The notes under the pieces are model-generated. The model searched no databases and was not told the DNA's origin. It worked only from the letters and a program-made list of their open reading frames with translations. From the NCBI GenBank assembly GCA_026991065.1, contig JALXCG010000408.1:1-19777 (forward strand): a stretch of DNA of 19,777 nt, given 5' to 3'. The translations under genes were made by a program, and so were the position numbers. This DNA comes from Gemmatimonadota bacterium (GTDB lineage Bacteria > GCA-2686955). Shown here one piece after another: positions 1 to 6,696 of the stretch. How positions within the stretch are numbered: the first letter of the stretch is position 1; every line of letters begins with the position of its first letter.

Positions 1-1965
1 GTCGCCGCTGCGGTCGCGCGCGGCGCCCAGGTTGTAAAGGAAGCGCGCGTCATCCGGCTGGAAGTCGACGGCCGCGCTCCATTCGGCGGCGGCCCGGTGG
101 TGATCGCCGGTCGCGGCGGCCCAGCGGGCGCGGTTGGCGTGAATCAAGGCGGCGCGGCGGCGGGTGTTGGGGTCGCGAGAGTGGGCGGCGAGACGAAAGA
201 AGCGGTCGGCGGAGTCGCGGGTGGGGGCGAACGACGCGGCGGCGGGCGCGACGGCGGGCACGGTGCCGGCCACCTCGCCCCGGTGGTTGTCGACGGGGTC
301 GCCGGCGCGAAGGCGAAACAGCAGGCCCCAGGGTTGAAGGCTGGAAGGAGCCAGGGCGAACTGCTCAAGGGGGGCATAGAGCAGCGGGCGGCGGGCGCGG
401 GTGGCGGCGGAAACCAGAGCCGCGAGGGGTGGCGCGCCGGCGGGCGCCGCACGAGAGACGGCGGCGGTGGCAGCGACAACCGGGCCGGCGGCAGGCGCGG
501 GGAACTCCGGCAGGTGGCGGTGGATGCGGGCTTGCGCCCAGGGACGCATCAGGACCGGGCCGTAGACGACGAGGAGATCCGGGCGGGAGCCGGTGGTGGC
601 CCGAAACTCCTCCAGGGCAAAATAGTCCAGTGTGTTATCCAGCACGATGATGGCCGAGTCTGGAGCACTCCTTGCCAGGGCCTCGCCAAAAAGGTGGGCG
701 TCGTCGAAGGCGTGCAGGTCGCGCTCCGGCCAGCGCTGCTGGATGCGAAAGGCGCTGAAGAGCAGCAGACCCAACGCCGGCAGCCAGAGTGCCGCCGGAT
801 GGGGGCCGGTGGCGGGCGCGCGGGTGGCAGAGGCGGCGAGCGTTGCGGCGCTGAGGAGAGCGGCCGCGGTCAACGGCAGAATGGCGGCGATGGCATAGGC
901 ATCGAGAACCATGCCGGCGCCAAAGCGCCAGGCGAGGAGAGCGCCGGCGAGAGCGGCGGCGGCCAGGGCTAATCGGGAGAGAGCGCGGCCGTTCCAGGTG
1001 GGACGATGGGCGAGGGCGAGCAGGCCGAGCAGAGCGAGGAGGAGCAGTTCCGGACCGAGAAGCTGCCAGGAGGCGGCGCTGCCGGCAGCGGCGCGATAGG
1101 TGTCGGCGGCCAATTCGCGGCTGAAGTCGCGGGCCAGCAGATGGTCGATGAAGGGGTGCAGCCGAGCCGGAACACCCCAGGCGGCATCGGGCGCGAGGTG
1201 GGCGCGGAGCGGCAGATAGAGCAGCAGGCTGGCACCGAGCAACCAGCCGATCGCCAGGCGCAGCAGGGTACTCAGGGCCCGGCGCGGAGAGCGGCGCGGG
1301 GTGTGGGCGGCGGCCAGCAGGCGGGACGCGCTGACCAGGAGGGCGGACGGAAGCGCCAGAACATGGGTGTTACAGGCGAGGGCGGCGCAGTAACCGGCGA
1401 GGAGGTCGCGGCGGGGAGCAAGGGGAGAGTCGGCGGCGCTGCGGCGCGAACGTTGCGGCAGCAGAGAGAGGGCAAGGAGCAGGAGGAGGGTGAACGGAGC
1501 GTAGAGTTCAGGCGTGGTGGCGAAGCGCCAGATCGGATTGGAGGTGGCCAGGAGGGTGGCGAGGGCAAGCGGCGGAAGCAGCAGGGCCGCGCGGGTGGAG
1601 ACGGATCGATCGTTGGAAGCGGTGGGAGATGGGCCGGGCGGCGTTGCGTGCCGGGGAATGGGGGGCTGACGAAAGAAAAGAATGGGCAGCAGAACGGCGA
1701 CCAGCACGGCGCTGACCAGGCCGACGGCGACCACCCCGCGAGCGCTGCCGGCGGCACCGAAAAGCAGGGCGGGGAAGGCGTGACCGGGCGGATGAAGAAT
1801 GCCGCGGCGGATCGCGACGGCGACCATTTCGCCACCGTCATCCCAATAGCTTCCGGGCACCGCGGTGGCGCCGTAGAGCAATGCGGACAGGATTCCCGCG
1901 AGGAGCGCCGCGACCGCCGCGGCGCCGCGCTCAGGCGCCGTGGATCGGTAACTGTGTGGGCCCAT
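1..1965 (-). CDS. DUF2723 (TMEM260-like) membrane glycosyltransferase, C-terminus cut by window edge
   Basis: The frame is open without a stop from the ATG at 1965 to base 1 (655 residues seen, no stop reached). Near the N-terminus, around residues 38-62, it shows the DUF2723 signature: an acidic SYWDDGGE stretch followed by ILHPPGH. Leucine/alanine-rich membrane segments follow at about residues 13-35, 75-97, 130-180, 240-260, 305-340 and 355-420. The last ~55 residues look like a TPR repeat (ANRARWAAATGDHHRAAAEW). DUF2723/TMEM260 proteins are GT-C-fold integral membrane enzymes; TMEM260 is a protein O-mannosyltransferase. I infer transfer of a polyprenyl-phosphate sugar to a protein or glycan acceptor at the periplasmic face. 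The start ATG shares its A with the TGA of the carbamoyltransferase gene (TGATG), which fixes the start and implies translational coupling. The gene is very GC-rich (about 72% in a hand-counted 60-base line). The donor and acceptor cannot be read from sequence. Confidence 0.85.
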   Translation of the reverse strand, partial: MGPHSYRSTAPERGAAAVAALLAGILSALLYGATAVPGSYWDDGGEMVAVAIRRGILHPPGHAFPALLFGAAGSARGVVAVGLVSAVLVAVLLPILFFRQPPIPRHATPPGPSPTASNDRSVSTRAALLLPPLALATLLATSNPIWRFATTPELYAPFTLLLLLALSLLPQRSRRSAADSPLAPRRDLLAGYCAALACNTHVLALPSALLVSASRLLAAAHTPRRSPRRALSTLLRLAIGWLLGASLLLYLPLRAHLAPDAAWGVPARLHPFIDHLLARDFSRELAADTYRAAAGSAASWQLLGPELLLLALLGLLALAHRPTWNGRALSRLALAAAALAGALLAWRFGAGMVLDAYAIAAILPLTAAALLSAATLAASATRAPATGPHPAALWLPALGLLLFSAFRIQQRWPERDLHAFDDAHLFGEALARSAPDSAIIVLDNTLDYFALEEFRATTGSRPDLLVVYGPVLMRPWAQARIHRHLPEFPAPAAGPVVAATAAVSRAAPAGAPPLAALVSAATRARRPLLYAPLEQFALAPSSLQPWGLLFRLRAGDPVDNHRGEVAGTVPAVAPAAASFAPTRDSADRFFRLAAHSRDPNTRRRAALIHANRARWAAATGDHHRAAAEWSAAVDFQPDDARFLYNLGAARDRSGD

Positions 1966-3743
1966 CAGGAGGTCCAACTCGGTGGGCGCGGTTCGCCAGT
2001 GGCCGGAGTCCGGGAGCGGCGGGAGGCGGGGTGATCGGCGGTGCTGTGGTGGGAATGCGGAAGATAGAGGCGGTCCCCAATAATCAATGCGTCGAGGCCG
2101 CCCTCCAGCAGGACGCGCAACGCGTCGGCGAAGGTGCGAACCAGCGGCTGCCCGGCCAGATTGAGGCTGGTGTTGACCACGCCGGGGATCGCGGTGAGGC
2201 GGTGGAACTCCTCCAAGAGGCGACGAAAGAGTGGATTCGCGCGGCTGCCCCGGGCGACGACCGCCTGCACCCGGGCCGTGCCGTCGGCATGGGTTGTCGC
2301 CGCGAAGCGCCCGCGCCAGGCGGGATCGAGGGGCAGGGCGAAACCCATGCGCGTGCAGTCCGGTGCCACGCCGAAGAGTTCCGGCATATATTCGGCCAGA
2401 ACCGCGGGTGCCAGGGGACGGAAGGTTTCGCGCCCCTTGATTTGCCGGTTGATGCGGTCGCGGGTGGCGGGATCCCGGGGGTCGGCCAGGATCGAGCGAC
2501 TGCCCAAGGCCCGCGGACCAAACTCCATGCGGCCCTGGAACCAGCCGATGATCTCCCCGTCGGCGAGACGGGCGGCGGCCGCGCGGGCTGGGTCGGCAAG
2601 GGTTTGCGTGGTGTAAAGCGCGTTGGACCGGGTGGGAAGCGGGGGGAGTGCCGGGCCGAGGTAGGGGCTGGGAAGGTCACGGGCGGGAGGTCGGCCGTGA
2701 GCCGCGCTGAGGGCGAACGCCGCGCCGGCGGCGGAACCGGCATCGTGGGGCGCCATGGGAACAAGCACTTCGGCGAAAGGACCGCGCCGCGCCAGGACAC
2801 CGTTCATTTTGCTGTTCAGGGCGACGCCTCCGGTCAGACAGAGACGCCGGCAACCGGTGCGCGCGTGCAGGTGGCGGGCCATGTGCAGTACCGTTTCCTC
2901 GAGCAATTCCTGGCCGGCCGCGGCCAACGCGATGTGCCGCGGTTCAAAAGGAGCGCCCGGAGGTCGCGGCGGGCCAAAATGGCGGCAGAAAAGATCGGAG
3001 GCATGGGGCCGGCCGCCCCATTGATGGCGAAAGTACCGCAGATTCAGGCGAAACGACCCATCCGGGCGTAGGCGCAGCACCCGCCGCAGGTCCGGTAGAT
3101 CGCCGGGGTCGCCATAGGCGGCCAGTCCCATCACCTTGTACTCATCTGCGTGGCTCTGGAAACCGAGATGCTCCGTGAGCGTCTCCCAGAAGATGCCCAG
3201 TGAATGGGGGAATGGAACCCGCAGCAGCGGCTCCGGATTGCCTCGCGGTGCCGCCCCGAACCAGGTGGTGTCCCACTCCCCCATGCCATCGATCGAGAGA
3301 ATGGCGGTGCCCGCGCGCTGCGCGGGTGTGCTCTCCGCCAACGCAGCCCAGGCATGAGCCAGATGGTGTTCGACGCAGTGCAACGGCCAGGGGTGCGCGG
3401 CGCCCAGGGCGGACCTGATTCTGCGCGGGCTCAGACGCAACATCGAGATCCAGCCGCCAACGTCGTCGCGATGTTGCTGCAGGAAGTGACGCGAGCGCGG
3501 GAAATGCCGCAGAACATGGCCGATGCGGGTGGTGCCGCGGTACCAGGGACGATGATAGAAGGCCACGCGATCCACCCGCCCCCCCGCCGACTCCAGGCAC
3601 CAGGCAGCGGCGCGCCGGGGAAACGCCCCATCATGCTTGATGCCACTGAACCGCTCCTCCTCGGCGGCAGCCACCAGGCGGCCATCAACAACCAAGGCCG
3701 CCGCGGAGTCGTGACCATAAGCGGCGATTCCGAGAATTCTCAT
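1965..3743 (-). CDS. NodU/CmcH/TobZ-type O-carbamoyltransferase
   Basis: This 592-aa protein transfers a carbamoyl group from carbamoyl phosphate, via carbamoyl-AMP, to a hydroxyl group, usually on a sugar. It shows the family motifs in order: N-terminal MRILGIAAYGHDSAAALV; metal-site EHHLAHAWAA (about 125-133); SIDGMGEWDTTWFG (150-163); EYKVMGLAAYG (201-211); LTGGVALNSKMNG (303-315); PHDAGSAAGAA (332-342); then the C-terminal YrdC-like signature GRMEFGPRALGSRSILADP (404-422), INRQIKGRETFRPLAPAV (431-448) and NTSLNLAGQPLV (524-535). Length fits the family. An in-frame ATG 46 codons upstream exists, but that extension is proline-rich and lies inside the methyltransferase gene. The chosen ATG overlaps the preceding TGA by 4 nt (ATGA) and gives the usual family N-terminus. 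The target is probably the glycan made by this operon (inference). The His-containing tail after residue 560 is variable in character. Confidence 0.94.
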   Translation of the reverse strand: MRILGIAAYGHDSAAALVVDGRLVAAAEEERFSGIKHDGAFPRRAAAWCLESAGGRVDRVAFYHRPWYRGTTRIGHVLRHFPRSRHFLQQHRDDVGGWISMLRLSPRRIRSALGAAHPWPLHCVEHHLAHAWAALAESTPAQRAGTAILSIDGMGEWDTTWFGAAPRGNPEPLLRVPFPHSLGIFWETLTEHLGFQSHADEYKVMGLAAYGDPGDLPDLRRVLRLRPDGSFRLNLRYFRHQWGGRPHASDLFCRHFGPPRPPGAPFEPRHIALAAAGQELLEETVLHMARHLHARTGCRRLCLTGGVALNSKMNGVLARRGPFAEVLVPMAPHDAGSAAGAAFALSAAHGRPPARDLPSPYLGPALPPLPTRSNALYTTQTLADPARAAAARLADGEIIGWFQGRMEFGPRALGSRSILADPRDPATRDRINRQIKGRETFRPLAPAVLAEYMPELFGVAPDCTRMGFALPLDPAWRGRFAATTHADGTARVQAVVARGSRANPLFRRLLEEFHRLTAIPGVVNTSLNLAGQPLVRTFADALRVLLEGGLDALIIGDRLYLPHSHHSTADHPASRRSRTPATGEPRPPSWTS

Positions 3744-4513
3744 AAAGCGATCCGGGGCAGCGAACTCTCGGGGGAGGAAGCGGAAGGGATTGCTTCGGGG
3801 CGCGGGGTCGAGGCGATCATCAGTGCAAACCAGGCGAGTTGGCGGCTGCGGGGAAGGTGGCGGAAGAGGAACCGATCCCAACCGATCATCCGTGGCATCC
3901 AGGTGGGCGGCACGAGCGGAGAAAGCAGGCCATGGTAGGAAATCCGGTGATCGTGGAATGCAGCGGCGATTCGGCCGAGGTCACGGTCGGTGAGAAAAAC
4001 CGGGCGTGACGGGGTGCCGGCTGACCAGAGGGCTCGGTAGAGAGCGACGAGTGGATGATAGGGCCGTGGCTCAAGCAAAATCAGCTGGCCGTCCGCGCGC
4101 AGAACGCGGGTGATCTCCGCCACGGTGCGGGTGATGTCGAGATGCATCGCGGTGGTCTGGAGGATCACCAGCCGGACTGAGCTGTCGCGCAACGGCAACT
4201 CCTCGGCGCGGCCGGCGCAGAGCAGCAGCCGGAGGTCTCTTGAGGAGCCGGCGCGGGCCAGTCGGGCGGTGCGGCGCGCACAGAGATCGAGAGCCAACAC
4301 GCGAGCGCCCCGGTGAGCCAGGGCACGCGCGGTGCGGCCCCCCCCGGAGCCGAGTTCCAGCACAACCTCGCCCGGCTGCGTCAGGCAGAATTCTTCGGGC
4401 AAGAGATGCTCCGCGCGCAAGAACTCCTCGTGATTCAGGATGCGCCGCGGGGCGTCATGCTCGCGCTTCCAGTACCAGTAGAAGAAGCGGTACAGTGCCG
4501 CGGACTGGGTCAT
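3740..4513 (-). CDS. SAM-dependent class I methyltransferase
   Basis: A 257-aa Rossmann-fold methyltransferase. Motif I is VLELGSGGG (51-59), the acidic end of beta-2 is VLALDLC (D76), and a motif II-type acidic/hydrophobic stretch, AEELPLRDSSVRLVILQ, is at about 103-119. A post-II segment, VLRADGQLILLEP, follows at about 137-149. This matches the UbiE/Methyltransf_11 type. The substrate cannot be read from the sequence. Its position between a sugar transferase/formyltransferase and a carbamoyltransferase suggests O- or N-methylation of a sugar (inference). The ATG at 4513 overlaps the upstream TGA in an ATGA. A TTG three codons earlier would be an alternative but has no advantage. The stop TGA in turn overlaps the carbamoyltransferase ATG by 4 nt. 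Confidence 0.88.
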   Translation of the reverse strand: MTQSAALYRFFYWYWKREHDAPRRILNHEEFLRAEHLLPEEFCLTQPGEVVLELGSGGGRTARALAHRGARVLALDLCARRTARLARAGSSRDLRLLLCAGRAEELPLRDSSVRLVILQTTAMHLDITRTVAEITRVLRADGQLILLEPRPYHPLVALYRALWSAGTPSRPVFLTDRDLGRIAAAFHDHRISYHGLLSPLVPPTWMPRMIGWDRFLFRHLPRSRQLAWFALMIASTPRPEAIPSASSPESSLPRIAL

Positions 4514-6456
4514 GCCGAACAAGCAGCTGACAGCGGATGGGCGATCTCCCAGGCTGTGATAGCCTCCGCCAGCGCCTCGCCTCGCAGCTTCGGCCCACGG
4601 CCAAACTGTGCTTCAAGGGGCACCAGAACGCCGCCGTCGCCACAGCAAAAGCCCTTGCCCAAAGCGGTTGTTACCAAGGTTCCGGGGGCAAGTCCGGAAT
4701 TCACGGAACTGTCGGCCAATGCGCAGCGCCAGATCGTAACTCGCGCATCACCATCTCCCCAGAAAGCGCCGGGGAAGGGATGCGCCACGGCACGCACGAG
4801 GTTGCGGATTTCCTCGCTGGGTGCACGCCAATCGATGCGCCCATCTTCGGGCGTTCGTCTACCGACCCTGAAAGCGCGGGACTCATCCTGGGGCCGCGGC
4901 TGGCAATCTCCCCGTTCGAGAGCTGGCCAGGTATCGGCAAAAAGCCGGATCGCTGCCTGGGCAAGTTTCCTCGAAAGGGTGCCGGCGTCATCTTCGGGGG
5001 CGATGGCGACCGACACCTGCGCGACGATTGGCCCGGCATCCGGTTCCTCCACCATCTCGTGCAGAGTCACGCCTGTCCTGGTTTCTCCACGGAGCAGTGC
5101 CCAGTTAATGGGTGCCCGTCCGCGATAGGCGGGAAGCAACGAGGGGTGGAGATTGTAGGCACCGCGATGGGCGAGCGCCAAAACCCGCGCCGGCAAGACG
5201 CGACGGTAGTAGGCGGAAACGATCATATCGATTTCAAGCAATTCGAGCGCACGGAAAAAAGCCTGGGAACGAACTCTCCCTGAGAGCAGAAGCGGGATCT
5301 GACTGCGGACGGCGAGTTCTTCGACGCTGGGCCAAAGCCCCTCCTCCTCCACTGCAGTCGGATGGGTCGCCACGGCGACAACCGGTGCGCCGATGGCGAG
5401 CAGATGCTCCAAAACGCCGTGACCAACTTCACGGTACCCGCAAAAGAGTATGCGCGGCGAGACACGCGTTGGTTTTCGAGTGCATCCTCCCGCGTCCGCT
5501 GACTCCGATTCACTTGCAGTCGCGGCAGATGGAACCGATGCCGGGCACTCGGACCGCCGAAGATAGAGACGTTGCACATAAACACCGATGAGACCAGCGG
5601 CCGCCGCCAACAGTCCGAGAAGAAACAGGACCGGCGCAAGCAGCAGGTAGATGCTGCCTTGAAGACCAAGGCCAAGGGTGAGGAGCGCCCCAACAAGCCC
5701 CATGCAGATGGCGCCCAGTGCCGTCGTTGCCCCGATCAGGGACAACCAATGGAAAGGCGCTTCCCGCCCCCCCACGGCAAAATTGAAGGCGATTCCCAAG
5801 AGGCGCGCCCAGTTGTACTTGGACTTCCCGCCAACACGTTCATGATGCGGGATCGAAACCTCGACAAAGGAGCGGGCAGCCCGGCAAGCAAGCGCCGGAA
5901 CAAAGGGGGCCGCTCCCGCGTCCGCCAATATGCGATCGACCAAAGAGCGCGAATAGCCGCGGAACATCGACCCGTAGTCGTGGCGAGGGATCCCGGTCAG
6001 GAACGGGGCCGACTGCAAGAGCAACCAACTCAGCATGCGGCGGTGTAGAGGATCCCGGCGCCGGCCGCGCCGCCCGATCACGTGGTCATGCCCCGCCTCC
6101 AATTCCTTTAACAACCGCGGAATCGACTCGGGCGGGTTCTGCAAGTCGCCATCAAGGCTGATCACCCACTCTCCGCGACTCGCGGCGAAGCCTTGCAGCA
6201 ATGCCCGATGTTGTCCCATTCGCCGGTCAAGTTCCAGCAGACGGAGAGGAACGGCCGAGCGACTGGGAAAGTTGCGAACACGATCGGCCGTACCGTCTGT
6301 GCTCGCGTCATCCACCAGTATTATCTCAGTGCGGTACTCCAACGCCCCCAACGTGGTCGTCGTCCGTTGAATCAGCGGATCGACGTTCTCCACCTCGTTG
6401 TAGACGGGGATTACAATGGATACGAGTCGTTCGCCGCAGTCTTGCTCATTCACCAT
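4510..6456 (-). CDS. Fusion of polyprenyl-phosphate GT2 glycosyltransferase (ArnC-like) and ArnA-type N-formyltransferase
   Basis: A 648-aa, two-enzyme chain. Residues ~10-235 are a GT2 transferase: VSIVIPVYNEVENV, LVDDASTDGT (D49/D50), SLDGDLQNPPE (101-111), VGGKSKYNW (~208-216). Two hydrophobic helices (~240-292) follow, as in ArnC/GtrB/DPM-type polyprenyl-phosphate transferases. After a Ser/Ala-rich linker (~305-330), residues ~334-648 are a formyltransferase resembling the N-terminal half of E. coli ArnA: NLHPSLLPAYRGRAP with N435 and H437, then EEPDAGPIVAQ with D473. The N-to-D distance of 38 equals that between ArnA N102 and D140. RVGRRTPEDG and VRAVAHPFPGAF are also ArnA-like. No ArnA dehydrogenase half is present. 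Inferred role: N-formylate a nucleotide-linked amino sugar and pass it to undecaprenyl phosphate. Start: the ATG at 6456, preceded at some distance by GAGG, is preferred; an ATG at 6528 lies inside a predicted -10 element. First gene of the operon. Confidence 0.9.
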   Translation of the reverse strand: MVNEQDCGERLVSIVIPVYNEVENVDPLIQRTTTTLGALEYRTEIILVDDASTDGTADRVRNFPSRSAVPLRLLELDRRMGQHRALLQGFAASRGEWVISLDGDLQNPPESIPRLLKELEAGHDHVIGRRGRRRDPLHRRMLSWLLLQSAPFLTGIPRHDYGSMFRGYSRSLVDRILADAGAAPFVPALACRAARSFVEVSIPHHERVGGKSKYNWARLLGIAFNFAVGGREAPFHWLSLIGATTALGAICMGLVGALLTLGLGLQGSIYLLLAPVLFLLGLLAAAAGLIGVYVQRLYLRRSECPASVPSAATASESESADAGGCTRKPTRVSPRILFCGYREVGHGVLEHLLAIGAPVVAVATHPTAVEEEGLWPSVEELAVRSQIPLLLSGRVRSQAFFRALELLEIDMIVSAYYRRVLPARVLALAHRGAYNLHPSLLPAYRGRAPINWALLRGETRTGVTLHEMVEEPDAGPIVAQVSVAIAPEDDAGTLSRKLAQAAIRLFADTWPALERGDCQPRPQDESRAFRVGRRTPEDGRIDWRAPSEEIRNLVRAVAHPFPGAFWGDGDARVTIWRCALADSSVNSGLAPGTLVTTALGKGFCCGDGGVLVPLEAQFGRGPKLRGEALAEAITAWEIAHPLSAACSA

Positions 6457-6499
6457 GGAATCGTGGTCCTCGAGACGTTTGAAACCGGGGATGACCTCG

Positions 6500-6528
6500 T
6501 TGACACCCCACAACGGGCTGACTATCAT
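6500..6528 (+). promoter_or_regulatory. Predicted sigma70-type promoter for the lipoprotein gene
   Basis: TTGACA (6500-6505, perfect consensus), a 17-nt spacer, then TATCAT (6523-6528, 4/6). The predicted start is near 6535, giving a leader of about 160 nt before the ATG at 6697. This is the best promoter match in the window. Confidence 0.6.
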
Positions 6529-6551
6529 ACCTTACTCTGGTGTCGGGTCAT
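6524..6551 (-). promoter_or_regulatory. Predicted sigma70-type promoter for the glycan operon
   Basis: On the minus strand, ATGACC (-35-like, 4/6 match) is separated by about 16 nt from TATGAT (-10, 5/6 match, 6529-6524). This gives a start near 6517 and a leader of about 60 nt before the ATG at 6456. The -10 is superimposed on the plus-strand -10 of the divergent lipoprotein promoter. The -35 is weak, so the call is tentative. Confidence 0.4.
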
Positions 6552-6696
6552 GCCCCTCGGCCTGCCCCACAGAAGTCATCACACTATGGTCGGACAGAAG
6601 ATCGCTCCGCCAATCCGGGCGGGTGGTTGGTCCACGACCCTCCAGAGGCGCACTCCCGCCGCCTTCGTCCAGTCCGCGGTCACGGAAGGATTTCGT

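Noticed and set aside
97-3071. Long plus-strand open frames (for example 97-972, 1006-2034, 1881-3071)
   Set aside because: They give Gly/Arg/Ala-rich low-complexity products and lie opposite clear DUF2723 and carbamoyltransferase frames; high GC removes stops on the opposite strand.
3744-3881. 46-residue N-terminal extension of the carbamoyltransferase
   Set aside because: It is proline-rich, lies inside the methyltransferase gene, and the ATG at 3743 both overlaps the stop as ATGA and gives the family's normal N-terminus.
6457-6528. ATG at 6528 as start of the glycosyltransferase-formyltransferase fusion
   Set aside because: The codon falls within the shared -10 region of the predicted divergent promoters, and its purine-rich stretch is too close; the ATG at 6456 still includes the whole GT2 domain.
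6193-6696. 168-codon upstream extension of the lipoprotein
   Set aside because: It overlaps the opposite-strand GT2 gene and would bury the signal peptide and lipobox; the ATG at 6697 has a strong ribosome site.
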